Shown here piece after piece: positions 18,924 to 29,026 of a DNA stretch of 64,000 nt. The notes under the pieces are model-generated. The model made no database searches, had not been told where the DNA came from, and worked only from the letters and a program-made list of their open reading frames with translations. The DNA comes from Providencia sp. R33 (lineage in GTDB: Bacteria > Pseudomonadota > Gammaproteobacteria > Enterobacterales > Enterobacteriaceae). The position numbers and the translations under genes are program-made. The DNA is taken from NCBI RefSeq assembly GCF_019343475.1, contig NZ_CP072453.1, positions 1,674,001-1,738,000 on the forward strand, written 5' to 3'. How positions within the stretch are numbered: position 1 is the stretch's first letter; every line of letters starts with the position of its first letter.

Positions 18924-19523
18924 ATGCCGATAAATAATATTGCTATTATTCTGTTCGATCAGTTTGAAACCCTTGATGTGATGGGGCCTGTTGAAGTATT
19001 TGGCCGACTAGAACACTGCCAGATAGATTTCATTTCACCTAATGGCGCAGCGATGACCAGCTCTCAAGGTGTGACCCTCAATACTCGCGCAGTATCGGTT
19101 CCTACTTACCAACATATTTTAATCCCTGGAGGCCAAGGTACACGCCCTCTTTCTATGGATACGAATTATATTCAGTGGGTAAAAATGCAGTTTGAATATG
19201 CTGATACGGCTATTTCTGTCTGTACGGGGGCAGCTCTACTCGCAAAAACTCCGTTATTAGATGGGTTACAAGCAACAACGAATAAACTTGCTTATGATTG
19301 GGTGACTTCCTTAAATCAATCTGTTCTATGGCAACCGTCAGCGCGTTGGGTTCATGATGGTAAGTTTTATACATCATCAGGCATTAGTGCGGGTATTGAT
19401 ATGTCTCTACAAATCATAAGTGACTTTTATGATGTTGAAATAGCTAAAAACATTGCATTAAGGATGGAATATTTATGGAATCAAGACCCTAGTAACGATC
19501 CCTTTGCAAAAATCATCATATAA
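18924..19523 (+). CDS. DJ-1/PfpI family protein
   Basis: This 199-residue cytosolic protein has the DJ-1/PfpI fold. It begins with NIAIILFDQFETLDVMGPVEVFG and carries the nucleophile elbow SVCTGAALLA (cysteine near residue 100) with the HILIPGGQGTR loop. Relatives include isonitrile hydratase-like and AraC-associated sensors. The exact reaction cannot be assigned. The ATG at 18924 fits the family N-terminus. The upstream GTG at 18852 would add 24 unrelated residues. It opens the accessory region after grxB. Confidence 0.85.
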   Translation: MPINNIAIILFDQFETLDVMGPVEVFGRLEHCQIDFISPNGAAMTSSQGVTLNTRAVSVPTYQHILIPGGQGTRPLSMDTNYIQWVKMQFEYADTAISVCTGAALLAKTPLLDGLQATTNKLAYDWVTSLNQSVLWQPSARWVHDGKFYTSSGISAGIDMSLQIISDFYDVEIAKNIALRMEYLWNQDPSNDPFAKIII

Positions 19524-20018
19524 GATGTTTTTATATTTAGCCTTACCGAACATTTATTAATTATGTTATTGCCAATAAATATAATCAATATTTAATTATC
19601 TAGATTAGATATTAATGATCAGATTATTAACAATGAATTATCCAAGCATTAACCTATTTTAAAAGGTAGTCAATTTTAATTATTTAAAACACCTATAACA
19701 CATTGGTTTTTAATGGGTTACTTCAAGATGATTTCATGTTGAAACATCCAGTTTAATTTATAAATATAATAACTTAATATCACTCATATTATTATTTTTC
19801 TTGATTATGTTAACAATTAAACTTTAGGACCCAGTTTTAATGTCAATGCATATCCCACACTAAAAATAATGGTTTTAGCCATTTTATTATAAATAGGGAT
19901 TTTTATCATAATTATGAATATTAAAACTTTTAAATTATGTTATTTTTTAATATAATCCTATGTGTAAATTAACAACAATTATCAAATAATAACCTTTCAT
20001 GTAAATTGAGGATGTCAT
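19524..20018. other. AT-rich non-coding stretch before the MrpJ-like gene
   Basis: These 495 bp are very AT-rich, with no ORF carrying a ribosome site. They presumably hold the promoter of the regulator at 20019. Extreme AT content suggests H-NS-type silencing, which is an inference. Confidence 0.4.
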
Positions 20019-20330
20019 ATGGACATTCATAGTATCATCGGTATAAAAATAAAAAACCGGAGAAAAGAACTTGGTCTTTCTGGCGCTGATTTAGCTAATA
20101 AATTAAATTTAAGTCAGCAGCAAATATCTCGTTATGAGAATGGCATAAATAAAATACCAATTAATCATTTAGTTGATATTGCTGAAGTACTAGATTGCCC
20201 TATCGAATGGTTTTTTCACGGTTATGCAAATAGTGCAACATTAAATAAAAATAAACTATCTAATGAAGCCAATCAAGAGTTAAAATATGCAGCTGAGAGC
20301 GTTATTGCCCCAACAAAAAACCGACCCTAA
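20019..20330 (+). CDS. MrpJ-like XRE family regulator
   Basis: The 103-residue protein is a single helix-turn-helix of the Cro/CI type at about residues 5-62. It contains SQQQISRYENG, very close to the motif shared by Proteus MrpJ and its fimbria-associated paralogues, which repress flagellar genes while fimbriae are made. GAGG lies seven bases before the ATG. It converges on a chaperone-usher operon. In Proteus the paralogues usually end the fimbrial operon in the same direction, so the orientation here is different. Function is inferred from the motif and place. Confidence 0.85.
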   Translation: MDIHSIIGIKIKNRRKELGLSGADLANKLNLSQQQISRYENGINKIPINHLVDIAEVLDCPIEWFFHGYANSATLNKNKLSNEANQELKYAAESVIAPTKNRP

Positions 20331-20363
20331 CAAAAATTTTCATTAGAAAACTCAGTGACTATA

Positions 20364-20447
20364 AAAATAACATGGATACCACAAGTACCATGTTATTTTT
20401 ATGTATTTAAGATAAAAAGCCAACCGTTATATAACGATTGGCTTTTT
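20364..20447. terminator. Two terminators in tandem between converging units
   Basis: The first hairpin pairs AAAATAACATGG (20364-20375) with CCATGTTATTTT (20388-20399). The second runs from AAAAAGCCAA at 20414 to TTGGCTTTTT ending at 20447, with an almost fully paired 17-base arm. Both have A/T tails on both strands, so they insulate the regulator from the fimbrial operon. Confidence 0.88.
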
Positions 20448-20529
20448 ACAATGCTAATTTTACGTTGATAAGATTCTATTAATCACTAATTTCACATTTT
20501 AATGATTAATTCAATGAAATTATATTAAC

Positions 20530-21525
20530 TTAATCATAAGTGATATTAAATATCATTTTTGAATTAACTTCACCAGCTGATGTTTTCGACTCATACTGAT
20601 AATAACGGGCAGAATACTTCATATTAAAAATATAATCACCTTTATTAACTAACCTACCAACGTTATATTTTTTCTCAAATTCTAGAGGTTTTTTGCCGTT
20701 ATTTTTATCTAGAACTTGAATACCTATACCTTGAGCAATATTTGTCGTGCTGGTATTTTCTAATACGCCCTTATCTAATGTCTTGTATTCATTACCACTA
20801 AATGTCATTTTTATATTCGCAAAACCGGATTGGCTTACACCTCCACTACATATCAACTTTATATCAAAATCCTTTTCGCCTGCTGTAGCCCCTACCCCTG
20901 TCAGTTGTGTACGTTTAATAGGATCTAGATAAACCTGTTGGTTTCTCTCGCCATCCACCCGACAGGATGGTGAGACAATTGTAATTGCATTCGCATCCAA
21001 GTAGCTTACTAAATATGGATTATGATTACTTTTATAACCATATGTTGTGTAATCACCGCTTGCTAATACACCAGAACCCGTAACTTCCGCTGTTTTAATA
21101 ATACTTAATGTGAATACTGAATTATTAAGTGTATAGTTTGTTCCAAATCCCGCATTTAATGGTAAGAAATCGGGATACGTCATTGTATATGGACCAGACT
21201 CTCGATGAAATTTTAAACCAATTCCTTGAACATTTGTCTGGTAAACTTTACCACCTATCGGGGTTAAACCTGGGAAAATAACATCAGCATCTATTTGAAC
21301 ATTACCAGTACATCTTATGTACGTTGCGTTCGTCTGCATCCCAAAATCTTGCTTCTTAATGATGGATCCAACGGGTAAATCTGGATCTACAACCACTGTC
21401 CCCATTTTCATTTCGACTCGGTAAGCTGGTTCACTAGTTCGAGTGCAAGAGCCAGCGACCGCGTAGCTAGTAGTAAATAGCAAGATGAATCCTATATAAC
21501 AACGATATTTATTATTTATTGACAT
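20530..21525 (-). CDS. Fimbrial tip adhesin / minor subunit
   Basis: This 331-residue secreted protein (leader ending near YAVAGSC) closes a chaperone-usher operon. It has a variable N-terminal half that may be the binding domain. The C-terminal half resembles a pilin domain (SCRVDGERNQQVYLDPIKRTQL, then a last strand MIFNITYD). This two-part plan is that of FimH-type tip adhesins. It overlaps the usher by 10 bp, so translation is coupled. The receptor is unknown. Confidence 0.82.
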   Translation of the reverse strand: MSINNKYRCYIGFILLFTTSYAVAGSCTRTSEPAYRVEMKMGTVVVDPDLPVGSIIKKQDFGMQTNATYIRCTGNVQIDADVIFPGLTPIGGKVYQTNVQGIGLKFHRESGPYTMTYPDFLPLNAGFGTNYTLNNSVFTLSIIKTAEVTGSGVLASGDYTTYGYKSNHNPYLVSYLDANAITIVSPSCRVDGERNQQVYLDPIKRTQLTGVGATAGEKDFDIKLICSGGVSQSGFANIKMTFSGNEYKTLDKGVLENTSTTNIAQGIGIQVLDKNNGKKPLEFEKKYNVGRLVNKGDYIFNMKYSARYYQYESKTSAGEVNSKMIFNITYD

Positions 21526-24005
21526 AGAATTTCCTTATTATTTATTGTTTCTAAAGAGAATGAACATTGACCTTTTTCCCATTTAATAAATGCTTCTCTT
21601 GCTGTTTCACTACTAATAAAGACTGTTCCCCCTTGACCAACAATACCAATTGGCTCGTCATCTTTATTAGTCACTGTAGCGCCGAACGGTAATGGTCTGT
21701 TGTCAGGGCGTATAACATTAAATGCAATGTTTTTTTCTACTTTAGTACCAAATTTAACTTTAATTACGCTACCTTCATAAGGCACAACTTGAATCGCTGT
21801 ATTCTCGAAAACAATGTCCTCTGGACTCCCTTTAGGGTCAATTTCCACATTATTAATACGATAAGCTCTTACATAAGGTGCAATAGCATAACCATTACTG
21901 TCTATGCGTGTTCCTGGTGCGCCCATAATGGATGCACCTTCAGCACCTTTAGCTTCAATTAACGCTAATGTCGTTGAACTATTCGGTGTCAATGTCACAC
22001 CGCCTGAGTGCACCACCATAGAACCATTAGCGCCCAGTCCAAACTGGCGGTATCCCTGGCCTTGGCTATAGTTAGCACTGGTATTTACTAGCGAAGAACG
22101 GTATCCCGTATTCAAACCAATATTTTTCTCACCACCATTTGCAACTGAAGTATTAACACCGTAAGTCCAGTTATTCTCTTTATCAAATGCGCCACTCGCA
22201 CCAATTTGAGTTGAACCGAATTTTTCGTTATTAAATATTGTATTTGAGGTCAGTGTTGCGCTCTGGCTTTCGCCAAAGTACAAGGGATAACTCAGATTCA
22301 AACTTATACGATCATCTTTTTTATTATTTTTAGTATTATCTGCATAAACTCTCATCAGTGCTATACCATATGAAAGTCGGTCATAACTATTGTTATAACT
22401 CAGTTGATACTGCTCTTCAGTCCCTGATTTATCCCAGTAATTAGAAATACGTCCAGTAAAATAAATACCACCATACCCTTCAGATAAGTTTTGATTTATT
22501 GTGTAGCTAAACCCATTTTTCTCACGACCCAGTGTATTTTCAATACCACGTTTATCATTGTCTATTGCATACAATGCATTATTAACATTGTAATAATCTT
22601 TTGTTGAATACCGATAAGCAGCCAACACTAAGTTCGTATCTGTTTGTGTAAATAAACGGCTAAATGTCAAACGGTAACTTTGCCCATTCTCAGTTTTATA
22701 CTTAAATGCTGTTCTTGATTGTGTTAAGTCCACAGCAACTGCACCGAATCCAGTATTGATACCTGTACCAACTAAATAAGCTTGATAATCATCAAATGCA
22801 GTCACACCACTATAAAGTGTAAAGGTATTATTCAAACCATGCTGAATAGCACCTTGCATAATAAAAGGACGATTTCTCAAACCATCGGCATCCGCTTTAC
22901 CACCAGCAACTTGGTAACGGGTAAAACCTGGACGTAATAATTGTGCTAACGATGAATATGGCACACTGAAAGTCGTTTCATGACCATCCGCTTCTTTTAC
23001 TGTTACAACCAAGTCATTTCCATAACCTGATGGATAAACATCCGTTAAACTAAAAGGACCAGGAGAGACGGTTGTTTGGTAAATAATAGAATCATTTTGC
23101 CTAACCGTGACTAAAGCATTACTTTGCGCTATACCTCTGATCTCAGGTGCATATGTTGACATCCCATCAGGATACATATTGTCATCTGTCGCCAGCTTTG
23201 CACCGCGTAAGCTGATACTATCGAATAGATCGCCATCTGTATAAAACTGGCCTGCGGTTGCTTTTGATTTTAACCCTGCAATAGGCTTCTGCAGGTAGGT
23301 CTGATTACTATTCCAATTCGTACCTTCATGGCGCTGCCAATTAAGATTACCAATATGTTTAAGTAACCAACCGTCATAGCTTAGGCCCGTGTTTAATCCA
23401 AGATACGCACTTGCGTTATCATTTCCCATAGAGCCACTAGTATGATTATCATAATAGTTAGCCATATAGCCTATATTCAATGCCGGGATCCCTGTTTCCC
23501 AAAACTGAGGGGCAACATATCCACGAGAAATACGCTGTTCATAAATTTGTGGAACAGAAATATCTAAACGTAATGTCGATGAGTGAAATGTATCCACTAC
23601 ATCTTTTCCATTATTCCAATCTTTTAAAGGTAAGCAGCTATCACTCTCTTTGCTAACTGTCGGATTCAGTTTTTCAATATTAATACCAAAGTCTGAAAGC
23701 ATTGCTGGCGTGTAGCATACTGCCAGTTGACCATCTTTCTGCTCCTCAAAACTAAGGTCATAACGCCCTTTCCAGTTGTTATTTGTGTAAACATCAACTG
23801 AATATTTTCCAGGGCTGATCCCTGAAGAATTGAAACGTGCTAGGTCAACTTCTTCTTTACTACCTATAATAAAACCACTATTAAACTCATAGGCTGTATC
23901 TTCTTCACCCCATGCATAAAATGTAGGTACCATGCATGCAGTAACAAAGCAGGTCACAGAGAGCGTATTGCTATATTTATTTATTAACTCTCGCTGTTTC
24001 ATCAT
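21516..24005 (-). CDS. Outer-membrane fimbrial usher
   Basis: The 829-residue usher belongs to the PapC/FimD family and exports and assembles pilus subunits. After a leader come the N-terminal domain (YEFNSGFIIG and later cysteines), the 24-strand barrel with plug, and the C-terminal domains with PFGATVTNKDDEPIGIVGQGG. It starts six bp after the chaperone gene. No truncation or frameshift is seen. Confidence 0.93.
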   Translation of the reverse strand: MMKQRELINKYSNTLSVTCFVTACMVPTFYAWGEEDTAYEFNSGFIIGSKEEVDLARFNSSGISPGKYSVDVYTNNNWKGRYDLSFEEQKDGQLAVCYTPAMLSDFGINIEKLNPTVSKESDSCLPLKDWNNGKDVVDTFHSSTLRLDISVPQIYEQRISRGYVAPQFWETGIPALNIGYMANYYDNHTSGSMGNDNASAYLGLNTGLSYDGWLLKHIGNLNWQRHEGTNWNSNQTYLQKPIAGLKSKATAGQFYTDGDLFDSISLRGAKLATDDNMYPDGMSTYAPEIRGIAQSNALVTVRQNDSIIYQTTVSPGPFSLTDVYPSGYGNDLVVTVKEADGHETTFSVPYSSLAQLLRPGFTRYQVAGGKADADGLRNRPFIMQGAIQHGLNNTFTLYSGVTAFDDYQAYLVGTGINTGFGAVAVDLTQSRTAFKYKTENGQSYRLTFSRLFTQTDTNLVLAAYRYSTKDYYNVNNALYAIDNDKRGIENTLGREKNGFSYTINQNLSEGYGGIYFTGRISNYWDKSGTEEQYQLSYNNSYDRLSYGIALMRVYADNTKNNKKDDRISLNLSYPLYFGESQSATLTSNTIFNNEKFGSTQIGASGAFDKENNWTYGVNTSVANGGEKNIGLNTGYRSSLVNTSANYSQGQGYRQFGLGANGSMVVHSGGVTLTPNSSTTLALIEAKGAEGASIMGAPGTRIDSNGYAIAPYVRAYRINNVEIDPKGSPEDIVFENTAIQVVPYEGSVIKVKFGTKVEKNIAFNVIRPDNRPLPFGATVTNKDDEPIGIVGQGGTVFISSETAREAFIKWEKGQCSFSLETINNKEILCQ

Positions 24006-24011
24006 ATATTC

Positions 24012-24713
24012 CTATTTAACGGTGGTTTTCACCGCAATATCTGAACCATAATCATTAATATTATTTATTACGATATTACTTCCTGATCTTACGGCTTGTA
24101 TTAACTCAACCGTAGTCTGACTTTTTGGTTCTAATAAAACGGTTTTATCATTTAAGCCAGATTCACCATCTGTTGAAATCTTTGTAACCGTAATATAGTA
24201 AGGGGTTGGATTATCGATAATAATATTTTTTCCACTAGATTTAATAACAAGTTGTTCTGGTGCTAATTCACGGCTACCTAGCCCAGTTGGACGATAAAAG
24301 AATTTAAAACGAGAGCGGATCGCTAATTGTAATACATTCTGATTATCTCCATCCTTGCCTTTGGCTACAGGAGGAATGTCTAAAATATTTAACCACCATA
24401 GACTTTCTCTATCCTGAGGAATACTTCCTTTATCCATTAATTTGATTCGTAATGTTTGACCACCTTTGGCCTCTACACGTGAAATTGGCGGTGTAATTTG
24501 AAAAGGTGTTTTTATCGTGTCTGGCGTTTCTGAAGCATCACCGGTATCAAGCCATGCTTGTGCAATTGCAGGACGATCCGCGGTGTTGTTTAATTGCACG
24601 GTAATTTCTTTTTCATTTCCAGGGTAAATAAACCGTGTGCCATTAACGATAATATTATTAGCAAATGAATGCATACTGAAAATGAAGCAGAATATAAATA
24701 CTATTGCTTTCAT
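24012..24713 (-). CDS. Periplasmic fimbrial chaperone
   Basis: This PapD-like chaperone has 233 residues, a signal peptide (to about residue 19) and two Ig-like domains. The G1 and F1 strand patterns and the conserved WWLNILDIPP and LQLAIRSRFKFFYRP segments are present. It caps fimbrial subunits by donor-strand complementation and hands them to the usher. It lies between the major subunit and the usher. Confidence 0.93.
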   Translation of the reverse strand: MKAIVFIFCFIFSMHSFANNIIVNGTRFIYPGNEKEITVQLNNTADRPAIAQAWLDTGDASETPDTIKTPFQITPPISRVEAKGGQTLRIKLMDKGSIPQDRESLWWLNILDIPPVAKGKDGDNQNVLQLAIRSRFKFFYRPTGLGSRELAPEQLVIKSSGKNIIIDNPTPYYITVTKISTDGESGLNDKTVLLEPKSQTTVELIQAVRSGSNIVINNINDYGSDIAVKTTVK

Positions 24714-24721
24714 TTAAACCT

Positions 24722-24752
24722 CAAAATAAAAGCGGCAGCATACCCACCGCTT
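24722..24752 (-). terminator. Attenuating hairpin between pilin and chaperone
   Basis: On the minus strand AAGCGG and CCGCTT (paired from 24747-24752 and 24730-24735) form a short stem followed by a TTTTATTTT tail. Such a leaky stop after the major pilin would keep it more abundant than chaperone and usher. Confidence 0.6.
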
Positions 24753-24827
24753 ATTAAAGTAATATTTACTTAATATTTAAATAATGTCATAGGTATAACA
24801 CTAGTAAATAATTAACTTACGGATCTC

Positions 24828-25451
24828 TTATTGATAAGTGATTTCGTAAGTTGCATAACTTTTAACTTCACCTGTAGTTACAGCTGTAGGTGTAGAAGTT
24901 GCATAACCAACGTAATATTGGAAACGAGCACCGTTTTCAACTTTCGCTACATCACCAACAACTTTTTTCTGTGCTGGGTTACCAGGGATGATTTTGTCTG
25001 ATAAATCTGCTTTATCAGACGTTGAAAGTGCTAATTGGATGTTGCTAGCGCCAGTAGTTTCAGTATTTGCTAAGTAGCCTTCTGATTTAACAGATGCGCC
25101 TTGCAGTAAATTACCGCCAGTCCAGTTAACATTTAATAACGTTTTATCGATTGCAGTGCCTGTGCCTTTAGGATCTTTCACATCTGCAGCAATACAATTA
25201 GTTACATCAATAACAAATGGTTTTGCTTTCAGAAGTGCATCTGCACCACCAGCACGAACTTCAGTTAATGAAACTGGTGCTAAGTAAACGCTAGCATCGC
25301 TACCTTGACCGTCAACAGAAACAGTACAAGAAACGTCAGTTACTTTACCGTGGAAGTTAACTTGGCCGCCGCCAACGTTTAAGCCAGCTGCATTAGCTGT
25401 TGATAAACCGATAATTGTAGTTGCAACAGCAGTCAGTAGTATTTTCTTCAT
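24828..25451 (-). CDS. Major fimbrial subunit (pilin)
   Basis: The 207-residue protein has a signal peptide ending near TANA and the fimbrial fold with a cysteine pair (SCTVSVDG and the later NCIAADV). It closes with the typical beta strand YATYEITYQ. AGGAA is seven bases before the ATG at 25451 but touches the ATG at 25457, so the former is chosen. It is the first gene of a four-gene operon (pilin, chaperone, usher, tip). Confidence 0.92.
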   Translation of the reverse strand: MKKILLTAVATTIIGLSTANAAGLNVGGGQVNFHGKVTDVSCTVSVDGQGSDASVYLAPVSLTEVRAGGADALLKAKPFVIDVTNCIAADVKDPKGTGTAIDKTLLNVNWTGGNLLQGASVKSEGYLANTETTGASNIQLALSTSDKADLSDKIIPGNPAQKKVVGDVAKVENGARFQYYVGYATSTPTAVTTGEVKSYATYEITYQ

Positions 25452-26972
25452 TTTCATTTCCTAATATGAGATTTTTATTCTTACGCTTACAGAACTAGAA
25501 TTCATTAAGTTTTTGTTTTATTTAGTGGAAAAAATGAAAACAAAAGACCTATCGTATAATGAATATACGAATGATAAGGTTTATGTTTCATTTTGAAACC
25601 TTCTGTATTAATACAAATAAAGATGTTTCTTAATGAGTCCTACTTAGAATCAATAATCATATGCTCTATATGATTTCGAAGAGAGGATACATAATAACTT
25701 AAATTTTATTAAATCGTTTTTATCATCGCATATTAAATTATTTGATAGGTGATAACTATTGAAAATGATCTATTGATTGAGTTATCTAATGTGTTATTTT
25801 CGCTGATTTACACGTAAAAAGTTCAATTTTTAGATATAAAAGTGATTTATCGCAATTTAATGGCGTTTTATATAAAAAATATTTGATTATTAGAATTTTA
25901 ATAAAACATGTTTTTTTGGTTCTTATGAGTAAAAGTGGCATTTAGCTTACATTTAGATACTTTTTGTCGCAAAATATCAATTTAACACATCACTTTTTGA
26001 ATAGTGAAAAAACCACAATATATAAACATTATTAATGAATTTTCGTACAAATAATGAGTCAGTTTTTAGCTAGTAAAGAAATAATAATAGCGAATTATTA
26101 TGTTTACCCCCTCAAAAACACACACAGAGAGTATACTAAGATATTTATATCAATAATTAGCTTTTCTTGAAAGAATAACAATGGAATTATTGTTAAGGAA
26201 TGGTTTAAATCTGATTAAATCCAAATAAAAACATATAAAAGGATGTTGGAAAAAAAGTAATTGGGAAAATAACAATAAAATCGCAATAAAATTCTTTATT
26301 CATTTAACAGCACAAACAACTAAAATATCAAAATAGGAACATCAGCAATGGAGGCAATGTAAAAAAAAATTATCATTGTTTTTGATATAGAATAAAAAAC
26401 CCAGTCAATTTGCATGAAAAACAAACTGTTCCACATCAATTTTCACATTTTATAACCATATGAAAATCATCATGATTTCTTAAAACGAACAACACGAAAA
26501 GTTAGGATAGTGACCTTCATTTTTAGCATTAAGAATATTCCTAATTCACGCATATGGTGTGTAAGAGTGTGATCTACCACCTTAAACACATCAAAAAATG
26601 ACCGCAGAATAAACAAATGCGTACTCTTAACATCATCATAACGTTTTTATATATGTTCAATTCGTACAATAAGGCCTGTTTTCAGTGCTATTACATAACA
26701 TAAGGTAGCTAAGTATATTTTAGTATTATTTTTTTAACATAATGAGACCAAACACCATAAAAATATTTTACATCAGTAATTTACGATAGTCTGATCAACG
26801 ATAATATCAAAAGCCATATGAAACGATAAAAATACCACCGCCTGAGCGATTAAAGTGACCCACAAATATTTATGCTTAATTTATGGTAATGATCGACTAG
26901 ATATCGACACTATTGTTATCGGTCGATAACAGAAAAAGTTTGAGTGAAAAATGATTTATTTTTAATAAAGAT
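25452..26972. other. 1.5-kb AT-rich region upstream of the fimbrial operon
   Basis: No credible ORF was found on either strand. The region is strongly AT-rich, with many A and T tracts, and must contain the fimbrial promoter near 25460-25600. A short inverted repeat TATCGAC (26902-26908) / GTCGATA (26922-26928) lies near the far end. I found no long inverted repeat pair or recombinase gene of the kind that switches mrp or fim promoters. Confidence 0.5.
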
Positions 26973-27001
26973 AAAGCAAAAACCAAGCTGGCTTTTGCTT
27001 T
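26973..27001 (-). terminator. Terminator of the DUF333 lipoprotein gene
   Basis: AAAGCAAAA (26973-26981) pairs with TTTTGCTTT (26993-27001). On the minus strand a T-rich tail follows. It lies 20 bp beyond the gene's stop. Confidence 0.8.
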
Positions 27002-27020
27002 AGGAGAAAGGCTAGAAAAT

Positions 27021-27251
27021 TTATTGTTGATCTCTACGATATAAGGCCCACTCTTCTACTTTTTCACCTGAAGGTAATGTACAAATACCTACTTGTCCTT
27101 GTACTGTATCCGTAATTTCAGATGTCCCACCTAGTTTCTCACAGTAAACTGAAGCTGGATTAGCCATTCCAATGGGCTTTACCACATTCCTTTCTTTTGC
27201 AGTGCACCCCACAACTAAAAGTATAGCTGAAAATACCAGAAGCTTTTTCAT
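27021..27251 (-). CDS. Small DUF333 lipoprotein
   Basis: The 76-residue product has a leader with lipobox (LVVGC) and a DUF333 domain: NPASVYCEKLGG followed by GICTLPSGEKVEEWALYRRD, with two cysteines that may pair. I start at the ATG at 27251, which gives a normal lipoprotein leader. The longer frame to 27359 has no ribosome site. DUF333 proteins are small envelope lipoproteins of unknown function. Confidence 0.82.
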   Translation of the reverse strand: MKKLLVFSAILLVVGCTAKERNVVKPIGMANPASVYCEKLGGTSEITDTVQGQVGICTLPSGEKVEEWALYRRDQQ

Positions 27252-27699
27252 ATGCATACCATTTAAGTTAAGTCGGTTTATTCTATTGCAACTATAATAA
27301 CCTGTGTGAAAAATATTATTTAGAGGTATAAGAAAGATATGGATAAAACAACACAACAAAGAAATCCATAACGTTTTGTTTTTACGGAAAATAACAATAA
27401 TATTTCACGATGTGTGAGTGTTTTATAAAAACGGAATATAACAAAAAATAGTGATATTGAACCACTTTCTTGCAGAATGTCATTGTATTATTGGTGATGA
27501 TAGGCACGAAAAACAAATCATGTAAGTTCAACCCATTTCACGATAGGCTATTTTTTGTCGTAACATGACTAGAGTGAACTTCCCAATACTTCTACAATTA
27601 ACATACTTAAATGATTTATAAGAGTGCTTACAAGTATATACCTGTTATTGCTAATATTTTTTTATATTTATCGTTTTACCCCAATAACTGCTAATAAAA
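27252..27699. other. Non-coding gap, 448 bp
   Basis: AT-rich sequence without a supported ORF, strong hairpin or recognisable operator. It presumably contains the promoter of the lipoprotein gene at its low-coordinate end. Confidence 0.4.
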
Positions 27700-27909
27700 T
27701 CACTTCTTCTTACGATTATCAAAAATAACAATTAAAATTCCTAAGCAAGCAACAACAAAACTCCCAATAATGTAATTTTGCCTATCAAATGCAAGGCCAG
27801 CATCTTTTATATTCTCACCGTAGACGATAGGAATGCTGACATCCATATTATATGATAGAAAAGCAGTAATGAGCCCAACTATCGTTAAAACGACACCAAA
27901 TGTTTTCAT
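27700..27909 (-). CDS. Small two-helix membrane protein of unknown function
   Basis: The 69 residues form two hydrophobic segments (about 3-21 and 43-61) separated by a loop with YGENIKDAGLAFDRQN and end in a basic tail (DNRKKK). The ATG at 27909 follows AGAGGA; an in-frame ATG at 27930 is upstream of that site. The plan resembles small membrane proteins of the DUF3185 type, but I cannot assign a family firmly. Confidence 0.65.
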   Translation of the reverse strand: MKTFGVVLTIVGLITAFLSYNMDVSIPIVYGENIKDAGLAFDRQNYIIGSFVVACLGILIVIFDNRKKK

Positions 27910-28281
27910 CCTGTTCCTCTTAAATCCCATTAATTTAGGATATGTTAACCAACAAGCTAGACAAAAGCAAAGCTTATGCTCGCTCTTATCTTTTATTATT
28001 TAACAAAAAATGCGAGAAAAACCAACAGTATCACATTCGGTTTTTTAACGAAGGATTGATGAGCAAAAAATTAGTCTGATTTTTTAAAAATAACTATGAG
28101 TGATTAATTAAAAAGCATAGTTAATCATTGTTGTATAATGACTAAATCTTTCTAATACAGGGAACTGTGATGTAGAAAAGAGAATATCTAATAACATAAT
28201 TAAATCAAGTTCAGGTAAAGATGCTTCCACTTTAGTACCTATATATTTAAAGATTAAAACGACCACACCTTTATATTAATG
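27910..28281. other. Non-coding gap, 372 bp
   Basis: No supported gene. A weak pairing of AAAAACC and GGTTTTTT near 28015-28050 resembles a terminator, but the arms are short. Confidence 0.35.
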
Positions 28282-28701
28282 CTATGGTTCCATTACCAAA
28301 ATTTCATTTTCACAGCGTTGTTGCCAGATTTTCTGGAAATCCTTTTCGGGTATCATTTCCCCTTCAAAATCAAATAAAGGAAACGATAAGATATTTTTTC
28401 CATTATGATCTTTTACAACTTGGATAATAAATTTTTCATACTGGTATGGGGCTTCATCTTTAAAAGTAAATACCTCACCACACACATTACCGACAACATT
28501 ATGAGGAGAATTTGCAGCGGCGGCATACAGCTTCACATTTCTGAATTCTGTCGCTTTAGGTTGATACATAAAATTTGTCACCATCAGTTTAGCCTGAGCA
28601 GTCACATCAAATTGAGGGTTGAGATTCAATGATACACCCAGAACAAATGCAAAAAGTACTAAGATTAAAAAGCAGAGTATGCGGAAAAAAGTTGTAATCA
28701 C
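28282..28701 (-). CDS. Membrane-anchored protein of unknown function
   Basis: The 139 residues start with one strongly hydrophobic segment (about 4-24) that may be an anchor or uncleaved leader. A soluble, probably periplasmic domain with two cysteines (in NVCGEV and QRCENE) follows. The start is GTG with an AAGTGG-like site upstream. I recognise no family. It sits among small envelope genes in the accessory region. Confidence 0.6.
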   Translation of the reverse strand: MITTFFRILCFLILVLFAFVLGVSLNLNPQFDVTAQAKLMVTNFMYQPKATEFRNVKLYAAAANSPHNVVGNVCGEVFTFKDEAPYQYEKFIIQVVKDHNGKNILSFPLFDFEGEMIPEKDFQKIWQQRCENEILVMEP

Positions 28702-28813
28702 AATAAAAAACCACTTACAGAAGACATGACTAAAATTTACCCCTTACATAATAGGAGAGCAACTCACAGCGATAAAACTATTCAATCTCAAGGGGAGTTT
28801 TTCAAAAAAACCT

Positions 28814-29026
28814 TTAATAACGCTCAAAAACACCATAATCTGGCCTTTCCCCCCTCATAACTGCGCGTTGTTGTTCATGAACAGCTTCTCTATCTATGCG
28901 CTTTTGCTCCGATGTACGCGAGTCTTTATGCTGTTTTGGCCATGTAGACTTATTTGGTTCAAAAGTTGGCGCTGAAGAACAGCACGAGATAACACATAAA
29001 CAAAATAGTGAGCAGATAAATTTCAT
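28814..29026 (-). CDS. Small lipoprotein of unknown function
   Basis: The product has 70 residues, with a leader and a lipobox-like VISC at about residues 12-15. The mature part is charged and hydrophilic (NKSTWPKQHKDSRTSEQKR and a second basic stretch). No family is recognised. It is close to two other short envelope genes read in the same direction, but gaps of about 110 bp or more suggest separate promoters. Confidence 0.6.
   Translation of the reverse strand: MKFICSLFCLCVISCCSSAPTFEPNKSTWPKQHKDSRTSEQKRIDREAVHEQQRAVMRGERPDYGVFERY

Noticed and set aside
25452..26972. Invertible promoter element like that of mrp or fim
   Set aside because: Only short chance-level inverted repeats were seen, and there is no recombinase gene next to the operon.
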